From: Mycobacterium europaeum
Lineage (GTDB): Bacteria; Actinomycetota; Actinomycetes; Mycobacteriales; Mycobacteriaceae
Length of the DNA: 64,000 bases
Assembly: GCF_002102155.1 (NCBI RefSeq)
Contig: NZ_LQOU01000042.1
Location: 1-64,000 of the forward strand
Direction: 5' to 3'
In this document: piece by piece, positions 18,003 to 26,585 of the stretch
How positions within the stretch are numbered: the first letter of the stretch is position 1
Layout of the letters: each line of letters opens with the position of its first letter
The notes under the pieces: model-generated
The model's input: the letters and a program-made list of their open reading frames with translations, nothing else
What the model was told of the DNA's origin: nothing
The model's database searches: none
Made by a program: the position numbers and the translations under genes

Positions 18003-19136
18003 CTACCAATCGATTTCGGCAAGGGGCGTGGTGGCTGCCGGTGGCCGCCCGACCGGTGCGGCCGGGGTGCGCGAGAAGCGCGGGCCCGGTGCCGCCTGGT
18101 CGACGCCGTGCGCGGTGACGATCGTGGCCCGCGCCCTCAAGTGCTCGTCGGCGGCCGCTTCGTTCCACGTCAGCACCGGGGTGACGCACGCATCGGTGCC
18201 GGCGAAAACGGCCATCCATTCGTCGCGGGTCCGGCCGGCGAACCGTTGCGCGAAGACGTCGTACATCCGCCGGTAGGACCCGGTGTCGAGCTGGGCGGGC
18301 ACCTCGTCGGGGGACAGGCCCAGCCCGGCCAGCAACGCCGCGAAGAATTGCGGCTCGATGGCGCCGACGGCCACATACTTGCCGTCGGCGGTTTCATAGC
18401 AGCGGTAGAACGGGGCGCCCCCGTCGAGCAGGAACGACTCCCGCCGGTCGCGCAGCGCCCCGGTGGACTTCATGGTCCACATCATCTGGGCGAGCAGGCT
18501 GACGCCGTCCACCATCGCCGCGTCGATGACCTGACCTCTGCCCGAACGTTCCCGTTCGTACAGCGCGACGGCGATGCCGAGCAGCACCAGCATCGACCCG
18601 CCACCGAAGTCGGCGACCAGGTTCAGCGGCGGCATCGGGGGCCGGTCGGCGTAGCCCAGCGCGGACAGCGCGCCGGTGCGGGACAGGTAATTGATGTCGT
18701 GGCCCGCCGTCTGGGCCAGCGGCCCGTCCTGCCCCCAACCGGTGATCCGCGCGAAGATCAGGCGCGGATTGACCGCCGCGCACTCGTCGGGACCGATACC
18801 GAGCCGTTCGCAGGTGCCGGGCCGGAAACAGTCCAGCAGCACGTCGGCTTTGGCGGCCAGATCCAGCAGCGCCCGCGGCTGCGCCTTGACGTCCAGGTCG
18901 ACGATCCGCTTCCCGCGATGCAGCAGATCGCGATCCTCAGGCGGCATCACCAAGCCGCCCCTATGGTGGCGATCCGCCGCGCCCGGCTTCGCCGCGCTCG
19001 CGATCGCCACGCCGGGCCGGCGCACCCGCACCACATCGGCGCCCAGGTCGGCGAGCATCATCCCCGCGTGCGGCCCCGGTCCGATCCCGCCGAGCTCGAT
19101 CACCCTCACCCCGGCCAGCGGCCCGCCGTCGCCCAC
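18003..19136 (-). CDS. far: CaiB/BaiF family CoA-transferase/racemase Far, with in-frame repeat insertion
   Basis: 377 residues, a class III CoA-transferase of the alpha-methylacyl-CoA racemase group: [41 protein letters not shown] and [12 protein letters not shown]146 and D147 in GHDINY are the expected catalytic residues. Residues 43-60 ([18 protein letters not shown]) are encoded by the GTGGCGATCGC repeat. Removing these 18 codons restores PG-GL continuity and the 359-residue length I recall for M. tuberculosis Far. The insert lies in the N-terminal Rossmann part, ahead of the catalytic loop, so activity may be kept. START-like genes flank it on both sides. Confidence 0.88.
   Translation of the reverse strand: MGDGGPLAGVRVIELGGIGPGPHAGMMLADLGADVVRVRRPGVAIASAAKPGAADRHHRGGLVMPPEDRDLLHRGKRIVDLDVKAQPRALLDLAAKADVLLDCFRPGTCERLGIGPDECAAVNPRLIFARITGWGQDGPLAQTAGHDINYLSRTGALSALGYADRPPMPPLNLVADFGGGSMLVLLGIAVALYERERSGRGQVIDAAMVDGVSLLAQMMWTMKSTGALRDRRESFLLDGGAPFYRCYETADGKYVAVGAIEPQFFAALLAGLGLSPDEVPAQLDTGSYRRMYDVFAQRFAGRTRDEWMAVFAGTDACVTPVLTWNEAAADEHLRARATIVTAHGVDQAAPGPRFSRTPAAPVGRPPAATTPLAEIDW
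18957..19010 (-). repeat. GTGGCGATCGC interspersed repeat, copy 2, translated within far
   Basis: 54 bases (18 codons). Reading on the minus strand it starts GTGGCGATCGCGAGCGCGG and ends GCGGATCGCCACCATAGGGGC. The outer parts GTGGCGATC and GATCGCCACCAT are inverted copies of each other. The length is a multiple of three, so the far reading frame is kept open. Confidence 0.8.
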
Positions 19137-19140
19137 GCGA

Positions 19141-19584
19141 TCAGTTGCCCTTCTTGACCTTGAGCACCCGCTCGCGCAGCGCCTTGGTCGCCGAATCGAT
19201 CGTGCCCTTCACGGCGCGTTTCAGGACGAACCCGGGCAGTGGCACGTTGGGGTCCGCGAGCAGCTCGAACTTGACCAGCGTCGCCTCGCCCTGCGGTATC
19301 AGGGTGTACTTCCCGTCCTGCGCCTTCTGCTGCGAGGAGCTGACCAGCTTCCAGCTGACCGAATCCGCCGCCCAGGTGTAGGCCACCACCTGTTCATCGG
19401 TGATCCCGGCGACCTTCACCTTCATCTTCACCTGTTCGGGCCGCCCGTCGGCCCCCCTCGAGAGGACTTCCGCACTTTGATGGGGTTCGGACCATTCGGG
19501 CATCGCCTCGAAATCGGCGATCACGTCCAGAATCTCCTCCGGGCCGGCTTCGATGACGATGTCGCGGGATTCTTTGAGTGCCAT
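19141..19584 (-). CDS. SRPBCC (START-like) protein, Rv0854-like
   Basis: 147 residues, ATG 19584, matching the length recalled for Rv0854. It begins [19 protein letters not shown] and has [20 protein letters not shown] and [19 protein letters not shown], the helix-grip pattern. It is 4 bp upstream of far on the same strand. It lacks the EYHWGPDW segment of the other two paralogs ([11 protein letters not shown] instead), so it is the more diverged copy. Confidence 0.85.
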   Translation of the reverse strand: MALKESRDIVIEAGPEEILDVIADFEAMPEWSEPHQSAEVLSRGADGRPEQVKMKVKVAGITDEQVVAYTWAADSVSWKLVSSSQQKAQDGKYTLIPQGEATLVKFELLADPNVPLPGFVLKRAVKGTIDSATKALRERVLKVKKGN

Positions 19585-19647
19585 GGCCCGCACGATACTG
19601 AAGCGGCGTGGCGGCCGGTACGGATTGGTCCGGGTACCGTCGTGCTT

Positions 19648-21333
19648 GTGACTGACGCCGCCAGCCAGCCCGTCTACACCGTCGGTGACTACCTGTTGGA
19701 CCGCCTCGCCGAACTCGGTGTGACCGAGATCTTCGGCGTCCCGGGTGACTACAACCTGGAATTCCTGGACCACATCGTCGCTCACCCCAGCATCCGGTGG
19801 GTGGGCAGCTCCAACGAGCTCAACGCCGGCTACGCCGCCGACGGCTACGGCCGGCTGCGCGGAATGTCGGCCGTGGTAACCACTTTCGGCGTCGGCGAGC
19901 TGTCGGCGGCCAACGCCATCGCGGGCAGCTACGCCGAACAGGTGCCCGTCGTGCACATCGTCGGCGGGCCCTCCAAAGACGCGCAGGGCACGCGGCGCGC
20001 GCTGCACCACTCGCTCGGCGACGGGGACTTCGAGCACTTCTTCCGGATCAGCCGCGAGATCACCTGCGCGCAGGCCAACCTCATGCCCGCGACCGCCCGC
20101 CGCGAGATCGACCGGGTGCTGTCCGAGGTGCGCGAACAGAAGCGGCCCGGCTACATCCTGCTGTCCACCGACGTCGCCCGCTTCCCCACCGAACCGCCCG
20201 GTGACCCACTACCCCGCTACACCGGCGGCACCAGCCCGCGCGCGCTGTCGCTGTTCGTCGAGGCCGCCTCGGCGCTCATCGGCGACCACCAGCTGACCGT
20301 GCTGGCCGACTTGCTGGTGCACCGGCTGCAGGTGGTCAAGGAGCTCGAGGCGCTGCTGACGGCCGACGTGGTGCCCTACGCGACGCTGATGTGGGGGAAG
20401 AGCCTGCTCGACGAAAGCTCGCCCCACTACCTGGGCATCTACGCGGGCTCGGCCAGCGCCCCGGCGGTGCGCGCCGCCATCGAACAGGCGCCGGTCCTGG
20501 TGACCGCCGGCGTGGTGTTCACCGACATGGTGAGCGGCTTCTTCAGCCAGCGGATCGACCCGGCGCGGACCATCGACGTCGGGCAGTACCAAAGCAGCGT
20601 GGCCGGCGAGGTCTTCGCGCCGCTGGAGATGGGCGCCGCGCTGGAGGCGCTGGCCACCATCCTGACCCGGCGTCCGGTCTCGTCGCCGGCGGTGGCCTCG
20701 CCGCCCGCCGAAGCCCTGCCGCCTCCCCCGCCGCGCGATCAACCGCTGACGCAGGAAATGCTGTGGGACCGCCTGTGCACAGCCCTCACCCCGGGCAACG
20801 TCGTGCTCGCCGACCAGGGCACCTCCTTCTACGGCATGGCCGACCACCGGCTGCCGCAGGGCGTCACCTTCATCGGCCAACCACTTTGGGGCTCAATCGG
20901 TTACACGCTGCCCGCGGCGCTGGGGGCGGGGGTGGCACACCCGGACCGCCGGACCGTGTTGCTGATCGGTGACGGCGCCGCGCAACTGACGGTGCAAGAG
21001 CTGGGCAACTTCTCGCGGGAAGGGCTGTCCCCGGTCATCGTGGTGGTGAACAACGACGGCTACACCGTCGAGCGGGCGATCCACGGCGAGACGGCGCCCT
21101 ACAACGACATCGTGAATTGGAGGTGGACGGAGATCCCCGGCGCGCTCGGGGTCGCCGACCACCTGGCCTTCCGGGTGCGGACCTACGGGGAACTCGATGA
21201 CGCCTTGACTGCCGCCGCGCAGCACTCCGACCGCATGGTGCTCGTCGAGGTGGTCTTGCCGCGGCTCGAAATCCCCCCGCTGCTGGTCGAACTCGTCCAG
21301 CCGATGTCGCCGGACGGCAGCGTTCGCCGCTAG
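19648..21333 (+). CDS. kdc: Alpha-keto-acid decarboxylase (thiamine diphosphate enzyme)
   Basis: 561 residues, GTG start with a second in-frame GTG two codons earlier. The thiamine-diphosphate glutamate lies in [27 protein letters not shown] supplies the catalytic histidine pair, and [15 protein letters not shown] followed by [14 protein letters not shown] is the GDG-NN cofactor motif. It is very close to M. tuberculosis Rv0853c, a decarboxylase of branched-chain and aromatic 2-keto acids. It is divergent from the SRPBCC-far run, with 63 bp between the starts. Confidence 0.93.
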   Translation: MTDAASQPVYTVGDYLLDRLAELGVTEIFGVPGDYNLEFLDHIVAHPSIRWVGSSNELNAGYAADGYGRLRGMSAVVTTFGVGELSAANAIAGSYAEQVPVVHIVGGPSKDAQGTRRALHHSLGDGDFEHFFRISREITCAQANLMPATARREIDRVLSEVREQKRPGYILLSTDVARFPTEPPGDPLPRYTGGTSPRALSLFVEAASALIGDHQLTVLADLLVHRLQVVKELEALLTADVVPYATLMWGKSLLDESSPHYLGIYAGSASAPAVRAAIEQAPVLVTAGVVFTDMVSGFFSQRIDPARTIDVGQYQSSVAGEVFAPLEMGAALEALATILTRRPVSSPAVASPPAEALPPPPPRDQPLTQEMLWDRLCTALTPGNVVLADQGTSFYGMADHRLPQGVTFIGQPLWGSIGYTLPAALGAGVAHPDRRTVLLIGDGAAQLTVQELGNFSREGLSPVIVVVNNDGYTVERAIHGETAPYNDIVNWRWTEIPGALGVADHLAFRVRTYGELDDALTAAAQHSDRMVLVEVVLPRLEIPPLLVELVQPMSPDGSVRR

Positions 21334-21343
21334 GGCCACCGCG

Positions 21344-21529
21344 TCAGGATCGTGTGGGTGCGCCGTTCGGGCCCGACGACCGCAGTATCGCCTGGACGGT
21401 TCGCCGGCAGCGGCCGCAGTCGGCACCCGCCCCGCAGGCCTGTGCGACGTCCTTGGTCGTGCACGCCCCGGCCTCGACCGCCTCGGTCACCGTTTGGCTG
21501 GTGACGCCGTTGCACAGGCACACGAACAT
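21344..21529 (-). CDS. Bacterioferritin-associated ferredoxin-like [2Fe-2S] protein
   Basis: A 61-residue BFD-like domain (MFVCLCNGVT). Cysteines C4 and C6 (CxC) and C38 and C41 (CxxC) are the [2Fe-2S] ligands of this family, which mobilises iron from bacterioferritin or serves as an iron-sulfur module. No bacterioferritin is nearby. It ends 10 bp from the convergent decarboxylase gene, and its start lies 13 bp from the end of the next minus-strand gene. Confidence 0.82.
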   Translation of the reverse strand: MFVCLCNGVTSQTVTEAVEAGACTTKDVAQACGAGADCGRCRRTVQAILRSSGPNGAPTRS

Positions 21530-21542
21530 TCCCGGTGGCCGC

Positions 21543-22145
21543 TCAGTCCGCCTCGATGCGCATCATGTTGGTGAATCGGCCGACGAAGACCGGCGGGTAG
21601 GGCCCCACCCCCGCGCCGGACATCCATTCGGCCGCGGCGTCGGGATGCTCGATCCATCGCCGCGCGCTCTCCTCGTCGGGCAACTCCGACATGATCAGCA
21701 CCTCGTGCTCATCGTCGAACGCCTGGAAGATCCAGGTCTTGCGGATGCCGGCCGCGACGAATCTGTCGGTGGCCGAGGCGACTTCGGCGGTCAGGGCCGA
21801 CACGTCGTGGACCGAGGCGATGGTGGCGACGACCACGCCCGGCGCCTCCGGGGTCGCGGTGGGTGCCGGGACGAATCGGTCGACGATCTCGCCGGCGAAG
21901 ACGGCGGGTATGTCGTCCACGCCGGCCGCGTCGAACCAGTCGAAGAAGACCCGCGACCGCAGCAGCTCGACGATCGGCTCGCGGCTGTGGACGCCGATCA
22001 TCACCAGCACGCGGCCGTAGTCATGCGTCGAGGTGTAGACCAGCACGTGGTGGGCGCCGATGTCGGCCAGCGCCGCCTTCCTGCGCTCGAGCAACGGCCA
22101 TACCCGGCTGGGATCCGGAACGCGGTAGTCCGACGCGATCACCAT
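21543..22145 (-). CDS. Conserved hypothetical protein of the ligase-amidohydrolase operon
   Basis: About 200 residues, soluble. Two similar halves are visible: RVFFDWFDAAGVDDIPAVFAG in the first and RWIEHPDAAAEWMSGAGVG with PPVFVGRF in the second, suggesting a tandem fold of the dimeric alpha/beta-barrel or stress-response type. I do not recognise a named family. ATG 22145 is used, but a TTG at 22169, overlapping the ligase stop, would add MSDGDIHS and is equally plausible. It is the third gene of an operon driven from 24.8 kb. Confidence 0.7.
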   Translation of the reverse strand: MVIASDYRVPDPSRVWPLLERRKAALADIGAHHVLVYTSTHDYGRVLVMIGVHSREPIVELLRSRVFFDWFDAAGVDDIPAVFAGEIVDRFVPAPTATPEAPGVVVATIASVHDVSALTAEVASATDRFVAAGIRKTWIFQAFDDEHEVLIMSELPDEESARRWIEHPDAAAEWMSGAGVGPYPPVFVGRFTNMMRIEAD

Positions 22146-22165
22146 CGAATGAATGTCGCCGTCAC

Positions 22166-23608
22166 TCAACGGAGTTGATCCTTCATCACTTTCCCGGTGG
22201 CATTGAGCGGCAGCGCGTCGAGAAACTGGATGGATCTCGGCGCCTTGAAACCAGCCATCCGCTCCCGGCACCATATCAGCAGGTCATCCTCGGCCACCGG
22301 TGTTTTCGCCACCACGAAGGCCTTGCCCACCTGGCCGAGGCGGTCATCGGGGACACCAATGACGGCGGCCTGTGCCACCGCCGGATGCTCGAGCAGGTAG
22401 CCCTCGATCTCCGCCGGGTAGGCGTTGAACCCGCCGACGATGAACATGTCCTTCTTGCGTCCGTCGATGCACAACCGGCCCGCGGCATCGAGCCGGCCCA
22501 GATCGCCGGTGTGCAGCCAACCGTCGGCATCGATCGCCGCGGCGGTGCCCTCCGGATCGTCGAGGTACCCCTGCATGACGCCGTACCCGCGGACCAGCAC
22601 CTCGCCGTCCCCGGCGATGCGCACCTCGACCCCCTCGCAGGGCAGGCCCGCGGTGGTAGCCACGTCCTCGAATGAATCGCCGTGCCGGGACAGGGTGACG
22701 TTGCCCGCCTCGGTCAGCCCGTATCCGGTCATCAGCGTCTGGAAGGGCAATTCGCCGTGGATGCGGCGGACCAGTTCGACGGGGATGTCGGCGGCGCCGG
22801 TCACGCCCGCCCGCAACGTCGCAAGCTTGGCTTTGTCGGCGACCGTCAGCAGGGAGTGATACAGCGTCGGCGGGCCGGGCAGCATCGTGACGCGTTCGCG
22901 TGCAATGAGATTCACCACCGTGTCGACGTCGAAAACTGCGACCGGCAGCATCGTCGCGCCGCGGAGGAACGACGTGACCAGCCCCGCCTTCAACCCGAAG
23001 GTGTGAAAGTACGGGTTGATCTGCAGGTAGCGGTCGCCCTCGCGCAGATCCGCGAGCGTCGCCCACTCCTCGTACATCCGCAGCGTCTGGCGATGGTTCA
23101 TCATCGCCCCCTTGGGGCGCCCGGTGGTGCCCGAGGTGAAGATGACGTCGGCGATGTCGGTGCCGCTCACCGCGCGCTCGAACGGTGAGCCGCCGGACAG
23201 GAAGTCCGACTTCACATCGATGACCGGCACACCGGCGGGGGCGGTGTAGTCCTGTCCCAGGAAACCCTTCTGGGCCAAGACCGCCTTCGCCTTGCTGCGG
23301 ACGATGATGTCGGCCGCTTCGTCGGTCTTGAACCGCGTATTGACCGGAACCAGCACGCCGCCCGCGGCGAGCACCCCGAACGCCGCGATGATCCACTCCG
23401 CCGAGTTGGGCGCCCAGATCGCGATCCGGTCACCCTTGTCCACGCCGAGGCCGGCGAATGCACCTGCGGCGCAGCGGATCCGCTCGACCACTTCGGAGAA
23501 GGTGAGGCGCAGCGGACCGTCCACGATCGCTTCCGCGTCGCCGAAGCGGTCCGCCGCGCTCAAGACCATCTCGGGGATGGTCTGCCACTCGTTCTTGGCC
23601 GACGTCAC
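22166..23608 (-). CDS. Acyl-CoA ligase, FadD3-like
   Basis: 480 residues, ANL-superfamily acyl-CoA synthetase. The P-loop is VIFTSGTTGRPKGAMMNHRQ, the adenylate motif TGYGLTEAGN, the hinge region DGWLHTGDLGRLD, and the C-terminal catalytic lysine lies in PLNATGKVMKDQL. INPYFHTFGLKAG and MLPGPPTLYHSLL resemble FadD3, the HIP-CoA ligase of sterol ring degradation, but the substrate here is unproved. The GTG at 23608 overlaps the amidohydrolase stop (GTGA), so the two are co-translated from the promoter carrying the 24818 operator. Confidence 0.88.
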   Translation of the reverse strand: MTSAKNEWQTIPEMVLSAADRFGDAEAIVDGPLRLTFSEVVERIRCAAGAFAGLGVDKGDRIAIWAPNSAEWIIAAFGVLAAGGVLVPVNTRFKTDEAADIIVRSKAKAVLAQKGFLGQDYTAPAGVPVIDVKSDFLSGGSPFERAVSGTDIADVIFTSGTTGRPKGAMMNHRQTLRMYEEWATLADLREGDRYLQINPYFHTFGLKAGLVTSFLRGATMLPVAVFDVDTVVNLIARERVTMLPGPPTLYHSLLTVADKAKLATLRAGVTGAADIPVELVRRIHGELPFQTLMTGYGLTEAGNVTLSRHGDSFEDVATTAGLPCEGVEVRIAGDGEVLVRGYGVMQGYLDDPEGTAAAIDADGWLHTGDLGRLDAAGRLCIDGRKKDMFIVGGFNAYPAEIEGYLLEHPAVAQAAVIGVPDDRLGQVGKAFVVAKTPVAEDDLLIWCRERMAGFKAPRSIQFLDALPLNATGKVMKDQLR

Positions 23609-24795
23609 ACCGTGACGAGTCGGCCGAGGTTCCCACCCATGATCTTCGCCTGGTCGTCGACAGGCAGGTGCGACAGCGCGTTGATGTAGAAGGTCGGCTC
23701 GGCCAGCCCCTCCGGGTGCGGCCAGTCCGAGCCGTACAGCACCTGGTCCACACCGACGAGGCTGATCAGGTCGTCGATGCCGTCCTCGAAGAACGGGCTG
23801 ACGTAGATCCGGTTCTTGACGGTCTCGACGGGGTCGCTCGGGAAGGCTTCCGGCGCCTTCCGGTAGACCTCGGCCAGGCCGTCCAGCAGGGGGGTCATCC
23901 ACTTCGATCCGGCCTCGACGATCGCGACCTTCAGCTTGGGATGGCGGTAGAGCGCGCCGTGGATCACCCAGGAGCCCACCGCATCCTGAATCGGCCGCCA
24001 CTCGTTGAGGATGCCCATCGCGTTGGTCTGGAACGGCAGCATCTCCTGGTCGGCACCGTCCCACTCGGAGGTGTACCGGGAGTAGCCGCTGTCGGACGAG
24101 TGCATGCCGACCAGCAGGTCGTACTCGACGACCCGCTCCCAGAACGGGTCGAACTCGGGCAGCGCGAACGACCGGGGACCGCGGAATCCGGGGACCGGCG
24201 CCGGGCGGATCAGGATGCACCGCGCGCCGCGCTTGACCACCCACTCCAGCTCCTCGATCGCCTTCTCGACGATCGGCAGGGTGATCACCGGGGTGGTGAA
24301 GATGCGGTTCTGGTAGTTGAAGCCCCAGACCTCGTCGAGCCACTGGTTCAGCGCGTGGATCAGCACGTGGATGGCGACCGGGTCGTCGCGCAACCGCTCC
24401 TCGATCAGGCTGGCCAGTGTCGGGAACATCAGGGTGCGGTCCAGGCCGAGCTCGTTCATCTTCTCCAGGCGCGGGCCGGGCTCGAAGAACGCCGGGATCG
24501 CGCGCATCGGCTCGCCGAACAGCTCCCGCTTGCTCTTGCCCTCGGGGTTGCCGTACTTGAAGTACTCCTCCCAGGCGCCCGGCCGGGCGACGACCTCGAA
24601 GGTCGGGTTGGGAATGTAGTTACTGATCACCCCGCGGAGCGCGATCTTGGTGCGCCCGTTGATCTGCACGTACTGGACGTAGTCCTTGTACTCCTTGGGC
24701 AGGTACTTGGTGAGCGCCTCCGGCGGCTCGTAAAGGTGATTGTCCGCGTCAAAGAGCGGGAACGGGACGTCCTCCCGATGCGACAACTGGCCCAT
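23605..24795 (-). CDS. Amidohydrolase family protein (ACMSD-type)
   Basis: 396 residues of the amidohydrolase-2 family. The first metal motif reads DADNHLYEP, GMHSSDSGYSR is the mid-barrel histidine, and YGSDWPHPEG is the catalytic aspartate segment, so the site looks intact. Family members perform metal-dependent decarboxylation or hydrolysis of ring-derived acids. ATG 24795 has an AGGAGGA ribosome-binding site. It is first in a three-gene operon and lies 22 bp downstream of a perfect GAGAAT-N3-ATTCTC operator. Two other amidohydrolases are at 56691 and 57822. Confidence 0.87.
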   Translation of the reverse strand: MGQLSHREDVPFPLFDADNHLYEPPEALTKYLPKEYKDYVQYVQINGRTKIALRGVISNYIPNPTFEVVARPGAWEEYFKYGNPEGKSKRELFGEPMRAIPAFFEPGPRLEKMNELGLDRTLMFPTLASLIEERLRDDPVAIHVLIHALNQWLDEVWGFNYQNRIFTTPVITLPIVEKAIEELEWVVKRGARCILIRPAPVPGFRGPRSFALPEFDPFWERVVEYDLLVGMHSSDSGYSRYTSEWDGADQEMLPFQTNAMGILNEWRPIQDAVGSWVIHGALYRHPKLKVAIVEAGSKWMTPLLDGLAEVYRKAPEAFPSDPVETVKNRIYVSPFFEDGIDDLISLVGVDQVLYGSDWPHPEGLAEPTFYINALSHLPVDDQAKIMGGNLGRLVTV

Positions 24796-24817
24796 GAAAT
24801 CCTCCTTCGCAAATTAT

Positions 24818-24832
24818 GAGAATACTATTCTC
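24818..24832. promoter_or_regulatory. 15-bp operator GAGAAT-N3-ATTCTC (perfect)
   Basis: GAGAATACTATTCTC, a perfect inverted repeat 22 bp upstream of the amidohydrolase ATG (24795). It is one of seven related sites in the window and, with 54961, the clearest. The position would block transcription or translation initiation if bound by a repressor. Confidence 0.75.
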
Positions 24833-24879
24833 TCGTGGCGCCGAACCGCAACGGGGCCCCGGCAGTCTCGGGGAACCGG

Positions 24880-25302
24880 TCAGCAGGTGGCGACGATTTT
24901 GAAGGTGGCGGTGTCGGGTTGGTTGGGCTTGTCGGCTTTGTAACCGTGCGCGGAGCCGGTGATGGTGAACCGGTCGCCGCTCAACCTCGTGTCCGCGCCG
25001 CCGTCGCCGCCCCGCGAGTACATGCCGGTGAAGCCGTTCACGTTCCGGATGTGCACGGACTCGGCGCTGACGGCGTCCCCTTGCTCGTCGACGACGATTC
25101 TGGCTCCGGCGAAATCACCGCCGATGTCGATCGTCCGGGTCCATTGCAGTTGGCCGCACTTGACGACGTTGAACTTCGTTTCGCTTCCGTTGACGGTCAC
25201 CGACGCGGTGCTGGACAGCCGGGACGGCGGCCGCGGAGTGCACGCCCCGATCATGGTGACGGCGAGCGCCGCCATGACCGCGGCCCCGATTCGATCCCGC
25301 AA
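24880..25302 (-). CDS. Lipoprotein, LpqH (19 kDa antigen)-like
   Basis: 140 residues. A short basic start (MRDR), a hydrophobic stretch, and the lipobox IGAC with lipidated C21 mark an exported lipoprotein. The rest (ASVTVNGSETKFNVVKCGQ, SVHIRNVNGFTGMYS, DTATFKIVATC) has the two spaced cysteines and beta-rich pattern of the LpqH family of mycobacterial surface lipoproteins. The TTG at 25302 keeps the charged signal-peptide start; an ATG nine codons in would leave a shorter signal. It is divergent from the enoyl-CoA hydratase gene. Confidence 0.8.
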   Translation of the reverse strand: MRDRIGAAVMAALAVTMIGACTPRPPSRLSSTASVTVNGSETKFNVVKCGQLQWTRTIDIGGDFAGARIVVDEQGDAVSAESVHIRNVNGFTGMYSRGGDGGADTRLSGDRFTITGSAHGYKADKPNQPDTATFKIVATC

Positions 25303-25347
25303 GGGGTGCCCCTGTCTTTGCTGACGGATAGCGCTTCGGCCTGCAAC

Positions 25348-25362
25348 GACGATGTTATTCTC
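25348..25362. promoter_or_regulatory. 15-bp operator GAGAAT-N3-ATTCTC (two mismatches)
   Basis: GACGATGTTATTCTC, with a perfect right half and two mismatches in the left. It lies between the divergent lipoprotein and enoyl-CoA hydratase genes, 54 bp upstream of the hydratase ATG. Confidence 0.55.
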
Positions 25363-25416
25363 TGCACTTCAGACAAATGCCGATATCGTCTGTTCTCGTC
25401 CAAGGAGCGATGACGC

Positions 25417-26163
25417 ATGGTGGACCTCGAGATCGACGACGGGCTGGCGGTGCTCACCATCGATCGGCCTCACGCGCGCAACGCCATCGCCCTGGACACC
25501 ATGCAGCAGCTGGAAAAGGCACTCGATGCGGCGGCGGGCGCCAAGACCCTGGTGATCAAGGGCGCGGGTGATCGGGCTTTCGTGTCCGGCGGCGACCTCA
25601 AGGAGCTGCGCGCGCTGCGCACCGAAGAGGATGCCGCGGCGATGGCCAAACGGATGCGGGCGATCTGCGATCAGCTCGCCGGCTTCCCCGCTCCGGTGAT
25701 CGCCGCGCTCAACGGTCACGCCTTCGGTGGCGGCGCCGAGGTCGCCGTCGCGGCCGACATCCGGGTGGCGGCCGACGACGTCAAGATCGCGTTCAATCAG
25801 GTCGAGCTGGAGATCATGCCGGCCTGGGGCGGCGCCGAGCGGTTGGCCGAGCTGGTCGGAAAGAGCCGTGCGCTGTTGCTGGCCGGCACCGGAACCGCCC
25901 TCACCGCGGACGAGGCCGAGCGCATCGGCTTGGTGGACCGGGTGTTGCCACGCGCCTCGTTCGACCAGGGCTGGCAATCCATCGCGAGGTCGCTGGCTCG
26001 CCACCCGGCGACCGAGATCAAGCGCGTAATCAACGGAGCTTCGGCGGACGAAGCGATAGCATCCTTTGCGCGGCTGTGGGTTGCCGACGCGCACTGGCGA
26101 GCCGCGGAACGGGTGATGAACCGCACCATGAGTGCGCGACGGGCCTCCGGAGGAGCGAAATGA
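25417..26163 (+). CDS. Enoyl-CoA hydratase/isomerase family protein
   Basis: 248 residues, crotonase fold. The oxyanion-hole segments are FVSGGDLKELR (near residue 60) and NGHAFGGGAEVAVAADI (near 105). The catalytic-region glutamate E108 is present and a second acidic position occurs in QVELEIMPAWGG. It hydrates or isomerises an unsaturated acyl-CoA; the particular substrate is unknown. ATG 25417 has an AAGGAG ribosome-binding site. It overlaps the next gene by ATGA and lies 54 bp downstream of a candidate site of the GAGAAT-type regulon. Confidence 0.87.
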   Translation: MVDLEIDDGLAVLTIDRPHARNAIALDTMQQLEKALDAAAGAKTLVIKGAGDRAFVSGGDLKELRALRTEEDAAAMAKRMRAICDQLAGFPAPVIAALNGHAFGGGAEVAVAADIRVAADDVKIAFNQVELEIMPAWGGAERLAELVGKSRALLLAGTGTALTADEAERIGLVDRVLPRASFDQGWQSIARSLARHPATEIKRVINGASADEAIASFARLWVADAHWRAAERVMNRTMSARRASGGAK

Positions 26164-26585
26164 GGGCCAGACTGGCGGGCGCGGCGACGTTGTCGGTGCT
26201 GCTGGTGGGTGCGACCGCGTCATTCGTGAGCGCCGGCCATGCCCGGGCCGACGACCCGGTCATGCATCACGTCAAATACACCGTGACGGCGAAGAATCCG
26301 ATCTACACCGACATCTACTACCTGGACCACCAGCCGGAGAAATTCTCCGATTACAGCCACAACCCTTACTCGTTCACGCCGCACGTCGATGTCGACCTCG
26401 GCCCCGGCACGCCGTGGAGCTTCGACCTGGACATGTCGAACCCCGACGATTACGCGATGGTCGTGGCGAGCACGGGTACGGAACCCGGCACGCCGGGGCT
26501 TCACTGCGATCTGGCGGTCGACGGCGCCGTGGTCGTATCCAAGGACGGCCCCAAGGGCGTGCTCTGTTCGCTGCGCAACTGGTGA
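26160..26585 (+). CDS. Secreted MmpS-like protein
   Basis: 141 residues. A clear signal peptide (MRARLAGAATLSVLLVGATA, cleavage likely after HARA) precedes a small beta-rich domain. HVKYTVTAKNPIYTDIYYLD, PWSFDLDM and LHCDLAVDGAVVVSKDGPKG resemble the periplasmic half of MmpS proteins, but there is no retained transmembrane anchor. Its ATG overlaps the hydratase stop, so it is co-expressed with a catabolic enzyme. Its last 85 bases overlap the convergent TetR gene. Confidence 0.7.
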   Translation: MRARLAGAATLSVLLVGATASFVSAGHARADDPVMHHVKYTVTAKNPIYTDIYYLDHQPEKFSDYSHNPYSFTPHVDVDLGPGTPWSFDLDMSNPDDYAMVVASTGTEPGTPGLHCDLAVDGAVVVSKDGPKGVLCSLRNW

